Origin: Streptomyces cyaneus
Lineage (GTDB): Bacteria > Actinomycetota > Actinomycetes > Streptomycetales > Streptomycetaceae
Assembly (NCBI RefSeq): GCF_004028635.1
Contig: NZ_RQJW01000015.1
Span: 62,001-126,000 of the forward strand
DNA: 64,000 bases
Reading direction: 5' to 3'
The notes below the pieces were generated by a model. The model worked only from the letters and a program-made list of their open reading frames with translations, did no database searches and had not been told where the DNA came from. The position numbers and the translations under genes are program-made. Below, in pieces: positions 16,060-24,359 of the stretch; the first letter of the stretch is position 1, and every line of letters begins with the position of its first letter.

Positions 16060-17316
16060 CTGAACACCCCGCTCGCCGAAGTACTGTCCGTGGTCCTGCT
16101 CGTCGCCGTACTGCTCGGGGCCGTTCTGCGCCCGTTCGGCCTTCCGGAGGCCGCGGTCGCGGTACCGGCGGCGGGGGTGGCGATCGCGACCGGGGTGATC
16201 TCGCCGGCGCATGCGTGGGCGGAGGTGGAGCGGCTCGGGCCGGTGGTCGGTTTCCTCGCCGCGGTGCTGGTCCTCGCCCATTTCTGCGAGGTCGAGGGCC
16301 TCTTCCGGGCGTGCGGGGCCTGGATGGCCCGCTGGGCGGCGGGGTCTCCCGGACGGCTGCTGACCGCGGTGTTCGCGCTGGGCTCGGCGATCACGGCCGT
16401 GCTCAGCCTGGACGCCACGGTGGTGCTGCTGACGCCGGTGGTGCTGGCCACCGCCGCCCGGGCGGGCGTCCGCGCCGAACCCCACGTCTACGCCTGCGCG
16501 CACCTGTCGAACACGGCCTCGCTGCTGCTGCCGGTGTCCAACCTCACCAACCTGCTGGCGTTCGAGGCGAGCGGGCTGAGCTTCACCCGGTTCGCGGCGC
16601 TGATGACATTGCCGTGGCTGGCCGCGATCGGCGCGGAGTACCTGGTCTTCCGGCGCTGGTTCGCCGACGAACTGATGGCCCCGGTGCACGAGCCCGACCC
16701 CGGCAAGGCGCCCGAGCTGCCCCTGTTCGCGCTGGTCACCGTGGGGTGCACGCTGGCCGGGTTCGTCGTCGCCTCGGCGGTGGGCGTCGAGCCGGCGTGG
16801 GTGGCGCTCGCGGGGGCACTGGTGCTGGCCGGGCGGGCGATCGTCCGGGGCCGGGCCTCCCCGCTCACGGTGGTGCGGGCCGCCACCCCGGCATTCCTGG
16901 GGTTCGTGCTCGCGCTCGGCGTCGTCGTGCGCGCCGTGGTCGACCATGGGCTCGCCGACGCGCTCGGGCAGGTGCTGCCGGACGGCTCGGGCCTGGCCGC
17001 GCTGCTCGGCATCGCCGCGCTGGCCGCCGCATTGGCGAACCTGATCAACAACCTGCCCGCCGTGCTGGTCCTGCTGCCGCTGACCGCCCCGGCCGGGCCC
17101 GGCGCGGTGCTCGCGGTGCTGCTCGGGGTGAACATCGGCCCGAACCTGACGTACGCCGGCTCGCTGGCCACCCTGCTGTGGCGGCGCATCGCGCACCGGC
17201 ACGGGCACGACGTCGCCGTCGGGGAGTTCACCCGGCTCGGACTGCTCGCGGTGCCGGCCGCCCTTGTCCCGGCCGTGGTGGCGCTGTGGGCGTCGCTCCA
17301 GGTTGCCGGAGGCTGA
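16060..17316 (+). CDS. SLC13/ArsB-type anion permease
   Basis: About 418 residues if translation starts at CTG 16060, six bases after GAAGGA; GTG at 16021 is the alternative and adds 13 residues that do not look native. Some eleven hydrophobic segments. Motifs fit the ion-transporter superfamily with ArsB and NhaD: SLDATVVLLTPVVLATAA, LPVSNLTNLLAF and its inverted partner LINNLPAVLVLLPL, then GVNIGPNLTYAGSLATLLW. The last two are especially ArsB-like, so arsenite or a related anion may be exported, but no ars genes are near. A five-codon open frame (ATG AAG GAC CCG CTC TGA, 16046-16063) overlaps the proposed CTG start. Confidence 0.85.
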   Translation: MNTPLAEVLSVVLLVAVLLGAVLRPFGLPEAAVAVPAAGVAIATGVISPAHAWAEVERLGPVVGFLAAVLVLAHFCEVEGLFRACGAWMARWAAGSPGRLLTAVFALGSAITAVLSLDATVVLLTPVVLATAARAGVRAEPHVYACAHLSNTASLLLPVSNLTNLLAFEASGLSFTRFAALMTLPWLAAIGAEYLVFRRWFADELMAPVHEPDPGKAPELPLFALVTVGCTLAGFVVASAVGVEPAWVALAGALVLAGRAIVRGRASPLTVVRAATPAFLGFVLALGVVVRAVVDHGLADALGQVLPDGSGLAALLGIAALAAALANLINNLPAVLVLLPLTAPAGPGAVLAVLLGVNIGPNLTYAGSLATLLWRRIAHRHGHDVAVGEFTRLGLLAVPAALVPAVVALWASLQVAGG

Positions 17317-17351
17317 GTCGCAGCAGGCCGACCGACCGAGCCGGGCAGCGG

Positions 17352-19484
17352 TCACCCGCGACCGCCACCGCCCTGGCCGTAGCCTCCATAGCCGCCGCCG
17401 TACCCGTATCCGCCGTATCCGCCCCCACCGGACCCGCCGTACTGGCCGTCCGACGAGCAGTAGTACGGGTGGTAGTAGCAGTACGGGTCGGTCGGGTACG
17501 GGCTCGTGGGGGGCGGCTGCGAGGTCGACGGGGTCGCGGACGGCGTCGGGGTGGACGTCGGTGCCTTCGACTTCTTGGGCGTGGGCGTGGGGGTCGGCGT
17601 GGGCTTGGGGGTCGTCGGCTGCGGAGTACCGACCTCCTGGTCCCAGTTGACCGCCTCCATCTGGAGTTCGGTCTTCGAGGTGTCGATCACCCAGTGCTGG
17701 GCTTCGCCCTCGTCGTCACGGGTCTTGAGGACCAGGGCTCCCGAGCCGTCCGTGGCGGCGGGGCTGAGGGCCAGTTCCTGGTTGAAGCGCGGTACCAGGG
17801 TGCCCTGGAGGGTGAAGTCGTAGCGGACGTTCTTGGTCTCGGAATCGGAGCCACCCGTGCACGGGGCCAGCCGGACCGAGTAGCCGAGGTGGGAGTCGAG
17901 GCAGAGACCGGGGTCCGCGCCGCTGCGCAGCAGGCCGTCGGTCTCGTACGACCACTGCTGGCCTGCCGCCGAGGAGCAGGTGGCGAGCTCGGTCTCCGCG
18001 TTCTTGGCGGCCTTCCCGCCGACGATGCCGACGCACAGCCCGGATCCGATGTTGTAGAGCCGGCCCCGCAGATCGCCCTTCGCGGCCTCGGCGGCGCCCG
18101 CCCAGGACGGGTTGCTGGTGGCGGAGCCCGTATTCGAGTCGGGCGCTTCGGAGGGACGGTCGCGCGCGGTCGGGGTGGAGCCCTCGTCGGAGCCCACGAC
18201 GGACCAGATGACAAGCGGGAGGACGACGAGCGCGCTGACGGCCGCGACGGCCGCGGTGAGGTTGCGGCGCCGGGCGGCACGGCGGGCGGCCTTGAGGGCC
18301 GCGCGGCCGGAGCAGCCGCGGGGGGTGCCCGGACCGGGAGCTGTGGTGGCAGCGTCGGTTCGCCGGGCGGTCCGACGTGCGGTGCGGCGGGTCCGTCGAG
18401 GGCCCGTCTGCGCGGGCGACGCGACCACGTCCGCAGTGGAGAAGGGCCGGCCTGCGGGGGCGGACACCCGTGGAGCGGGCGTGGGAGCCTCGCCCTCGGA
18501 GGCGAAGTTCTCCGCCGCGGGCGCGCGACCCTCGTCCGCGCGGGTAGCCGCATCTCCGGCAGGTGGGAAGGCGCCGCTCTCGGCGAAGAAGGACTCACCC
18601 GCGATCGCCGCTGTCGGCGCCGGCGCGGCCTCCGCCTCGGCCGGATTCTCGGCTTGGATCGCTCTCGATTCCAGATAGGCTCTCGCGCCCCAGCCGAGCA
18701 CCGCCTCGGCCAGTGCGACGCCGAGCCCCGCGTTGAAGAAGTGCAGCTGGCCCGCGGTGTCGCTGCAGTGCGCGCAGCGGTCCAGGTGCTCGCGCAGGTC
18801 GGGGTCGACGTCGACGCCGCCGCGCCGGTAGGTCACGTCCAGCATCCGCAGGTAGCGCCGGCACTCCTGCTCCGGGGCGAGTTCGCGGTGGAGCTGGAGG
18901 CACTCCTCGCGCAAACGCTCGTGGGCCCGGCCGAGTTCGACACGGGCGTCCTCCTCGTCGAGGCCGAGCAGTCCGGCGGGTATCGCCAGCGGTTCTGCCT
19001 CGACCTCGCTGTGCCACAGCAGGCAGCGGGCGGACTGGGGCAGCCGCTGGAACGCCCCGGACAGCAGCCGGCGGTCGGCGGGCGGCAGCAGCCGGGCGGA
19101 GACGCGCTCCCCGCTGCCCGGCTCGGTCCGCAGCTCGGGGTGGAGCAGCTCCTGTCGGCGGTCGGTGCCCCACTCCGCCGCGATATGGCGCACGGTGACG
19201 AGCAGTTGGGGACGCCACGCGGCCGTCGGTCCGGTCTGCCGCAGTGTTTCGCCGAACAGCCGGGTGAATGCCGCGGTGGTGAGCATGCCGGCGGAACGGG
19301 CGTCCGCGGTGCACAGCCGTGCGTAGGCGAATCCTGCTTCCCAGTGCCGGTCGAGGAGTTCACCGACGGGATGGAGTGCCGGTGTCGCCCCCGTCCACTT
19401 CTTCAGTTCGGCGCTCAGTTGAGCATCGGTCACTTCGAAGAGGCGGGCGTCGCGAGGGGAATTCGACAGGCCTGCGTCATGCAC
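17352..19484 (-). CDS. Membrane-anchored sigma-like / zinc anti-sigma / ricin-lectin fusion protein (copy 2)
   Basis: 710 residues from GTG at 19484, chosen because GGAGG lies nine bases upstream and because H233-x3-C237-x2-C240 then falls at exactly the same positions as in the paralogue at 761-2377. Sigma-like part about 50-205 (RLPQSARCLLWHSEVEAEPLAI); zinc anti-sigma motif HLDRCAHC; long Ala/Pro/Arg-rich linker (about 275-405); membrane helix about 409-430; ricin-like trefoil about 470-545 (QQWSYETDGLLRSG). Unlike copy 1 it then carries a Pro-Thr stretch (TPKPTPTPTP) and a Tyr/Gly-rich tail (GGGYGGYGYGGGYGGYG) that could bind cell-wall or extracellular material. Role unknown; see findings. 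Confidence 0.8.
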   Translation of the reverse strand: MHDAGLSNSPRDARLFEVTDAQLSAELKKWTGATPALHPVGELLDRHWEAGFAYARLCTADARSAGMLTTAAFTRLFGETLRQTGPTAAWRPQLLVTVRHIAAEWGTDRRQELLHPELRTEPGSGERVSARLLPPADRRLLSGAFQRLPQSARCLLWHSEVEAEPLAIPAGLLGLDEEDARVELGRAHERLREECLQLHRELAPEQECRRYLRMLDVTYRRGGVDVDPDLREHLDRCAHCSDTAGQLHFFNAGLGVALAEAVLGWGARAYLESRAIQAENPAEAEAAPAPTAAIAGESFFAESGAFPPAGDAATRADEGRAPAAENFASEGEAPTPAPRVSAPAGRPFSTADVVASPAQTGPRRTRRTARRTARRTDAATTAPGPGTPRGCSGRAALKAARRAARRRNLTAAVAAVSALVVLPLVIWSVVGSDEGSTPTARDRPSEAPDSNTGSATSNPSWAGAAEAAKGDLRGRLYNIGSGLCVGIVGGKAAKNAETELATCSSAAGQQWSYETDGLLRSGADPGLCLDSHLGYSVRLAPCTGGSDSETKNVRYDFTLQGTLVPRFNQELALSPAATDGSGALVLKTRDDEGEAQHWVIDTSKTELQMEAVNWDQEVGTPQPTTPKPTPTPTPTPKKSKAPTSTPTPSATPSTSQPPPTSPYPTDPYCYYHPYYCSSDGQYGGSGGGGYGGYGYGGGYGGYGQGGGGRG

Positions 19485-19829
19485 GGGGGCATTCCTCCGG
19501 AGGGCATGCGGCTTTGAAGGTTCATACCAATGGGTATGCTCCGGGCGCGGCTCTTGTGAAGCATGGGGCGTGTGGGAGCGAGGCACACCTTTGCACAGGT
19601 CAGCGACAGGGAACAAGTGATTCCAGTTTTTTGTGCATTGCGTGCGCACCGATCAGGATTTGACGATTGGTCAACATCTGATCGCGGCCATTACGGCACA
19701 TCGGCAGGGCAATTGGAAATGGTATTCACTCAACACTCTTCGGCGGCCTGCGAAAACCATTGAACGAACCCGCCCCGACCTTTTCGCCTGGTCATACGGG
19801 CGCACGCGCCTTCACCTTGCCTTCACAAG
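19485..19829. other. Intergenic region upstream of copy 2
   Basis: 345 bases with no gene and clearly lower GC than the surroundings, as expected for a promoter region. Beside the palindrome at 19523-19538 it holds CACCTTTGCACAG at 19586-19598 (12 of 13 bases shared with 2555-2567 upstream of the paralogue) and the short inverted repeat TTGAC-GATTG-GTCAA at 19660-19674. The 3' end of the AraC-type gene enters from the right. Confidence 0.5.
19523..19538 (-). promoter_or_regulatory. Palindromic operator candidate
   Basis: CATACC-AATG-GGTATG, perfect six-base arms, 39-54 bases upstream of the GTG start of copy 2. The half CACACCAATGG recurs upstream of copy 1 (about 2568-2578) without the second arm. 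The binding protein is unknown. Confidence 0.5.
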
Positions 19830-20750
19830 TCACGCGCCAACCATTGGGCCGCTCGCCCGGTACACGCCGGGCGGCAGCCCGTACCGTTCGCGGAACACGC
19901 GGTTGAAGTGAAACGGGCTGGCGAACCCGGAGGCGGCTGCCACGCGTTCCACAGACAGGTCGGTGGTCTCCAGCAGCCGGGCGGCGTGCCGCAGACGGGC
20001 CTCGCGCAGGGCGCGCATCGGTGACTGTCCGACTTGCCCGGTGAAGAGGTGGGCGAACCGGGAGGGCGAGAGCGCGACGTGCTCGGCGAGCGAGCGCACC
20101 GTGTGCGGGGCGCCCGGATCGGCGGCGATCAGTGCCTCGGCCCGGCGTACCCGGTCGTCGACGCCGGGGTGGGGCGGGGGCGTCCGCGCGGTGCCGGCGG
20201 TGAGCAGCACGACCTCTTCCAGTGAGCACAGGGCGAGTTCGCGGGCCGCGGTGCCGTGCGCCACCGCGACCTGCTCCTCTCCCGGCGCCAGGACGGGCGG
20301 CGCGTCCGTCCCCGTCCAGCGGGCGTCGGCGAGCATCCGACGGAAGGCCGCCTCGACACGGCCGTGCACCGTGTCCGGCGTCGGCGTGACGACGTACATC
20401 CCCTCGCCGGTGTCGTACGGGCGCAGCCAGGACCGCCAGGAGGAGCGGGCCTGGCAGTGCACCCACCAGAACTCCCAGTGCCGTGCGCCCGGTTCGACGC
20501 CGTAGCCGTGCGGGACACCCGGCGCGAGCACGACCAGGTCCCCCGCCCCGGCCCGGGCCTCGGTGCTCCCGTGCCGCAGTCGCCCCCGTCCGCCTGTCGT
20601 CCAGGTGAACAGCCAGCTGTCCGCGCCGCGCGGCCGGTTGATGCCGTACCCCGGCGGCTGGTCGAAGTGCCCGACCACCACCAGGCCCGGCGGCGGGGCG
20701 GGATCACCGGGTGCAGCAGTCTCGGGCAACCCGTCAGCGCTCACGGTCAT
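19830..20750 (-). CDS. AraC-family transcriptional regulator
   Basis: 306 residues. The N-terminal cupin-like sensor part (about 20-110, WTTGGRGRLRHGSTEARAGAGDLVVLAPGVPHGY) is typical of regulators that bind sugars or small aromatics. Two helix-turn-helix units fill the C-terminus (about 205-300), with the signature LRHAARLLETTDLSVERVAAASGFASPFHFNRVFRERYG. It is divergent from the phytanoyl-CoA dioxygenase gene, 64 bases away, the usual arrangement for a regulator and its target. No clear direct repeats were found in that gap. Confidence 0.9.
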   Translation of the reverse strand: MTVSADGLPETAAPGDPAPPPGLVVVGHFDQPPGYGINRPRGADSWLFTWTTGGRGRLRHGSTEARAGAGDLVVLAPGVPHGYGVEPGARHWEFWWVHCQARSSWRSWLRPYDTGEGMYVVTPTPDTVHGRVEAAFRRMLADARWTGTDAPPVLAPGEEQVAVAHGTAARELALCSLEEVVLLTAGTARTPPPHPGVDDRVRRAEALIAADPGAPHTVRSLAEHVALSPSRFAHLFTGQVGQSPMRALREARLRHAARLLETTDLSVERVAAASGFASPFHFNRVFRERYGLPPGVYRASGPMVGA

Positions 20751-20814
20751 CCTCCTGGGGTGGGCATAGGCCTAGCGTGGCCGGGGTGAGGACATCCGAC
20801 CTGGGAGTGGACGC

Positions 20815-21636
20815 ATGACAGCCACGGACATCGGTGCCACCGGCACCCCCATCCTGCCCGAGACCGGGCTCCGCCAGTTCCGCGAGGACGGCTTCACGGT
20901 CGTACGCGGACTGTTCGGGTACGACGAGATCGACCGGCTGTGCGAGCGGTTCGCGGCGCTGCACTCGGCCGGGCCGGTGCCCGGGCACTTCGAGCCGCGC
21001 CCGTCGGACGGCGACCCGCTGCGCGTGTTTCCCCGGGTGATGCAGCCGCACGAGATCGACGAGCTGTCGCTGCGGGTGCTCCTCGATGCTCGGCTGCGCA
21101 GCGTGCTGGAGGCGCTGCTCGGGGCGGAGGTGCTGGCCGCGCAGAGCATGTTCTACTTCAAGCCGCCGGGGGCTCGGGGGCAGGCGCTGCACCAGGACAA
21201 CTTCTATCTGCGGGTCGAGCCGGGCACGTGTGTGGCGGCGTGGATCGCGTGCGATGTGATCGACCGGGACAACGGCGGCCTCGAAGTCGTCCCCGGCACC
21301 CACGCCATGGACCTGTTCTGCCCGGAGACGGCGGACGCCGACGTGTCCTTCGCACGGGAGTACGTGCCGCCGCCGCCGGGCCTTACGGCCGTACCCGTCG
21401 ACATGGAGCCGGGGGACGTCCTGTTCTTCAACGGCAGCCTGGTGCACGGCTCGCAGCCCAACCGTACGGAGGATCGTTTTCGCCGGTCGTTCATCGGGCA
21501 CTACGTGGGGCGTTCGGCCGAGCGGATCGGCGAGTACTACCGCACGCTGACGATGAGCGGCGACCGCGTCCCGCTGCCGCACAGCGAGGGCGCGGGACCG
21601 TGCGGCACGGAGTTCGCACCGCACGGGCCGCACTGA
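20815..21636 (+). CDS. Phytanoyl-CoA dioxygenase (PhyH) family oxygenase
   Basis: 273 residues. Fe(II)/2-oxoglutarate-dependent fold: the iron-binding HxD is in QALHQDNFYLRVEPG, the distal His is in FFNGSLVHGSQPNRT, and the 2-oxoglutarate-binding Arg is probably in FRRSFIGHY. Enzymes of this family hydroxylate small molecules, often in specialised metabolism or substrate salvage. ATG at 20815; a weak GGAG precedes it (GGGAGTGGACGC). The neighbouring divergent AraC-type gene with a sugar-type sensor domain suggests induction by the substrate. Substrate unknown. Confidence 0.88.
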   Translation: MTATDIGATGTPILPETGLRQFREDGFTVVRGLFGYDEIDRLCERFAALHSAGPVPGHFEPRPSDGDPLRVFPRVMQPHEIDELSLRVLLDARLRSVLEALLGAEVLAAQSMFYFKPPGARGQALHQDNFYLRVEPGTCVAAWIACDVIDRDNGGLEVVPGTHAMDLFCPETADADVSFAREYVPPPPGLTAVPVDMEPGDVLFFNGSLVHGSQPNRTEDRFRRSFIGHYVGRSAERIGEYYRTLTMSGDRVPLPHSEGAGPCGTEFAPHGPH

Positions 21637-21653
21637 TCCGTCGGCGGCGCCGG

Positions 21654-22622
21654 TCAGTGACCGATGATCGGATGCGGAGCGTACGGCTGCTGGAGCTCCT
21701 CCAACTCCTTCTCGCTGAGCTCCAGTTCGACCGCGGCCGCCGCGTCCTCGATGTGGTGCGGCTTGGCGGCGCCGATGATCGGGGCCGCCACCGCGTCCTG
21801 GTGCAGCAGCCAGGCGAGGGCGACCCGGGCGCGCGGGACGCCGCGTTCGTTCGCGACACGGGTGACGGCCTCGACGACGACCCGGTCACTGTCGACGTAC
21901 AGCCGGCTGCCGAAGTTGTCGTTCGCGCTGCGCTCGGTGACCGTGCCCCAGTCCCGGGTCAACCGGCCGCGGGCCAGCGGGCTCCAGGGCAGCACGCCGA
22001 CGCCCTGGTCCGCGCAGAGCGGCAGCATCTCGCGCTCCTCCTCGCGGTAGAGGAGGTTGTAGTAGTTCTGCATCGACACGAACCTGGTCCAGCCGTGCCG
22101 CTCGGCCGTGTACTGCATCTTGGAGAACTGCCAGGCGTACATCGAACTCGCCCCGATGTAGCGCACCTTGCCCGCCTTCACCAGGTCGTGCAGGGCCTCC
22201 ATCGTCTCCTCGACCGGGGTGTGCGGGTCGAAGCGGTGGATCTGGTACAGGTCGACGTAGTCGGTGCCGAGACGGGCGAGACCGTGGTCGATCTCCGTCA
22301 TGATCGCCTTGCGGGAGAGGCCGGCGCCGTTGGGGCCGGGCCGCATCCGGCCGTTCACCTTCGTCGCGAGCACGATCTCGTCCCGGCGGGCGAAGTCGCG
22401 CAGCGCCTTGCCGACGATCTCCTCGCTGGTGCCGTCGGAGTAGACGTTGGCGGTGTCGAAGAAGTTGATCCCGGCGTCCAGCGCCTGCCGGATCAGCGGC
22501 CGCGACGCCTCCTCGTCGAGGGTCCACTCGTGTACGCCGCGGTCGGGGAGCCCGTAGGTCATGCAGCCCAGACAGATCCGCGACACGTCCAGGCCCGTCG
22601 AACCGAGCTTCACGTACTGCAT
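21654..22622 (-). CDS. Aldo/keto reductase
   Basis: 322 residues, full family length. The catalytic tetrad is visible: Asp and Tyr in NFFDTANVYSDG, Lys in VLATKVNGRM, His in LYQIHRFD. NADPH-binding C-terminal elements (VALAWLLHQDAVAAPIIGAAKPHHIEDA) are present. It most resembles the YajO/Tas-like group of bacterial reductases of unknown physiological aldehyde or ketone. ATG at 22622 with AGGAG nine bases upstream. It lies 74 bases downstream of the flavoprotein gene on the same strand and may be the last gene of the TetR-controlled unit that starts at 23698. It converges on the phytanoyl-CoA dioxygenase gene with 17 bases between. Confidence 0.93.
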   Translation of the reverse strand: MQYVKLGSTGLDVSRICLGCMTYGLPDRGVHEWTLDEEASRPLIRQALDAGINFFDTANVYSDGTSEEIVGKALRDFARRDEIVLATKVNGRMRPGPNGAGLSRKAIMTEIDHGLARLGTDYVDLYQIHRFDPHTPVEETMEALHDLVKAGKVRYIGASSMYAWQFSKMQYTAERHGWTRFVSMQNYYNLLYREEEREMLPLCADQGVGVLPWSPLARGRLTRDWGTVTERSANDNFGSRLYVDSDRVVVEAVTRVANERGVPRARVALAWLLHQDAVAAPIIGAAKPHHIEDAAAAVELELSEKELEELQQPYAPHPIIGH

Positions 22623-22696
22623 CGTTGCTGCTCCTGCGGTCGGGATGGGATATCAGGGGGAGCGTACGTGGCCGGGTGCGGGCGGGGCCTGTTCCG

Positions 22697-23230
22697 TCAC
22701 CGGTCCAGCAGGTCCAGCGCCCGCTCCCACCCGAACTCCGGCCGCCGGCCGTCCTCCCTCACCTCGCCGGAGTACGGCTCCCCGAAACGCACGCCCATCC
22801 CCCGCAGCCGGATCAGGCTGTCCTGGTACGCGGGATGGGCGGCCAGCGCGTCGGCCACGCAGGGCAGGGCGGCGATGGGGACGCCGAGGCCGTACGCCTC
22901 GCACAGGGTGCCCAGGGCGAGGGTGTCGGCGATGCCGGCGGCCCACTTGTTGATCGTGTTGAAGGTGGCCGGGGCGACGACGACCGCGTCGGGCTCCGGG
23001 AAGGGCCGTGAGTCACCGGGGCGACGCCAGGCGGAGCGGATCGGGCGGCCGGTCTGCGTCTCGACGGCGGCGGTGTCGAAGAAACCGTTCATGGCGAGCG
23101 GCGTCGCGATGACGCCGACGTGCCACTGGCGCTCCTGCGCGGCGGTGATCAGCTTGCCGACGTCCGTGGCGATGCCGGCGGCGCATACGACGACGTAGAG
23201 AAAGGGCGCTCGCTCGTCCTGTTCGGTCAC
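22697..23230 (-). CDS. Flavoprotein of the HFCD/PPC-decarboxylase fold
   Basis: 177 residues from GTG at 23230. The FMN-binding fold of homo-oligomeric Cys decarboxylases (EpiD, CoaC, UbiX type) is seen in LYVVVCAAGIATDVGKLI, VVVAPATFNTINKWAAGIADTLAL (the APA-T-N signature) and PIAALPCVADALAAHP. Streptomyces genomes carry several such free-standing proteins without assigned reactions; flavin-dependent decarboxylation or flavin carriage is possible. Its start is nine bases after the NTF2-like gene's stop codon, so the two form an operon behind the TetR operator. Confidence 0.8.
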   Translation of the reverse strand: MTEQDERAPFLYVVVCAAGIATDVGKLITAAQERQWHVGVIATPLAMNGFFDTAAVETQTGRPIRSAWRRPGDSRPFPEPDAVVVAPATFNTINKWAAGIADTLALGTLCEAYGLGVPIAALPCVADALAAHPAYQDSLIRLRGMGVRFGEPYSGEVREDGRRPEFGWERALDLLDR

Positions 23231-23239
23231 CCGCGCACC

Positions 23240-23698
23240 CTACTCAAGCGGGAAGGACAACCCTCGTTCGGCCTCGGGGCGCGGACCGTGGATCCGGCGC
23301 TCCTTCTCCTCGATGGGTACGTCGTTGATGCTCGCCTCGCGCCGGGTCATCAGCCCGTGCTCGTCGAACTCCCACAGCTCGTTGCCGTACGACCGCCAGC
23401 ACTGCCCTTCGGCGTCCCGGCACTCGTACTGGAAGCGGACCGCGATGCGGTTGCCGTCGAAGGCCCACAGGTCCTTGCGCAGCGCGTACTCGTGCTCGCG
23501 GGCCCACTTCGCGGTGAGGAACTCGACGATCTCGGCGCGGCCGGTGACGAAGGTGTCGCGGTTGCGCCACACCGAGTCCGCCGAGTAGGCGAGCGCGACC
23601 TTGTGCGGGTCGCGGGTGTTCCAGGCGTCCTCGGCGGCCTGCACCTTCCTCGCGGCGCTCTCGCGGGTGAACGGCGGTAGGGGCGGGCGGTCGGTCAT
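23240..23698 (-). CDS. NTF2-like (DUF1348) protein
   Basis: 152 residues from ATG at 23698 with GGAGGA upstream; an upstream in-frame start would run into the operator. The sequence (AWNTRDPHKVALAYSADSVWRNRDTFVTGRAEIVEFLTAKW, and QCWRSYGNELWEFDEHGLMTRREASIND) matches the DUF1348 subset of NTF2/SnoaL-like small alpha+beta proteins. These bind hydrophobic ligands and some act as isomerases or hydrolases; this subset has no proven reaction. It is first in a probable operon with the flavoprotein gene and perhaps the aldo/keto reductase, and divergent from a TetR regulator across twin operators. Confidence 0.88.
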   Translation of the reverse strand: MTDRPPLPPFTRESAARKVQAAEDAWNTRDPHKVALAYSADSVWRNRDTFVTGRAEIVEFLTAKWAREHEYALRKDLWAFDGNRIAVRFQYECRDAEGQCWRSYGNELWEFDEHGLMTRREASINDVPIEEKERRIHGPRPEAERGLSFPLE

Positions 23699-23733
23699 GG
23701 CGTCCTCCGGGCGGAAAGAGCAGTGCGGACAAC

Positions 23734-23751
23734 GGAGAACGACCGTTCTCC
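23734..23751. promoter_or_regulatory. TetR operator 1
   Basis: GAGAACG-AC-CGTTCTC, a perfect palindrome inside the 18-base span, 36 bases upstream of the NTF2-like gene. The same sequence with a different two-base centre recurs at 23770-23785. Confidence 0.8.
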
Positions 23752-23769
23752 GCATGACTGCTACGGTAG

Positions 23770-23785
23770 GAGAACGCTCGTTCTC
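23770..23785. promoter_or_regulatory. TetR operator 2
   Basis: GAGAACG-CT-CGTTCTC, perfect palindrome 20 bases upstream of the TetR start codon. It is spaced about 35 bases centre to centre from operator 1, so each divergent gene has its own site. Confidence 0.8.
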
Positions 23786-23805
23786 AAGTCAAGGAGTGGT
23801 CGTTC

Positions 23806-24357
23806 ATGGACAGCGCAACCGCCCGGGAGCAGGCACTGGACGCCGCGGAGAAGCTGTTCTACGGGCGCGGCATCCAGTCCGTCGGCATGGACGACATCCG
23901 GGGCGCGTCCGGGGTCTCGCTGAAGCGGCTCTATCAGCTCTTCCCGGCGAAGGAGCAGCTGGTGGAGGCGTATCTGGAACGGCGCGACGTGCGCTGGCGC
24001 GGGCAGCTCGCCGCTCACGTGGAGCGGCAGGCGGACCCCGAGCGGCGGATCCTGACCGTCTTCGACTGGCTGGAGGAGTGGTTCGGCGAGACGGACTTCC
24101 GCGGGTGCGCGTGGATCAACTCGTACGGCGAGCTGGGCGCCCGCTCCGAGCGGGTGGCGGACCAGGTCCGGGCGCACAAGCGGGCGTTCCACGACTACCT
24201 CGCCTCGCTGGTGGCCGGCGCGGGGCTGCCCGAGACGCTGACCGGGCAGCTGTTTCTGCTGGCCGAGGGCGCGATGGTCACGGCGGGCATCACGGGCAGT
24301 ACGCGGCCGGCGGCACAGGCGCGGGAGGCGGTGCGGTCGTTGTTGGCGGCGCGCTGA
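23806..24357 (+). CDS. TetR-family repressor
   Basis: 183 residues. The helix-turn-helix lies near the N-terminus (EKLFYGRGIQSVGMDDIRGASGVSLKRLYQLFPAKEQLVEAYL), followed by an all-helical ligand-binding domain with TetR_C features (CAWINSYGELGARSERVADQVRAHKRAFHDYL). SD AAGGAG lies nine bases upstream. Two near-identical GAGAACG-NN-CGTTCTC palindromes fill the gap to the divergent NTF2-like gene, so it should repress itself and that operon. The inducer is unknown. Its 3' end is two bases from that of the convergent azoreductase. Confidence 0.93.
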   Translation: MDSATAREQALDAAEKLFYGRGIQSVGMDDIRGASGVSLKRLYQLFPAKEQLVEAYLERRDVRWRGQLAAHVERQADPERRILTVFDWLEEWFGETDFRGCAWINSYGELGARSERVADQVRAHKRAFHDYLASLVAGAGLPETLTGQLFLLAEGAMVTAGITGSTRPAAQAREAVRSLLAAR

Positions 24358-24359
24358 GG

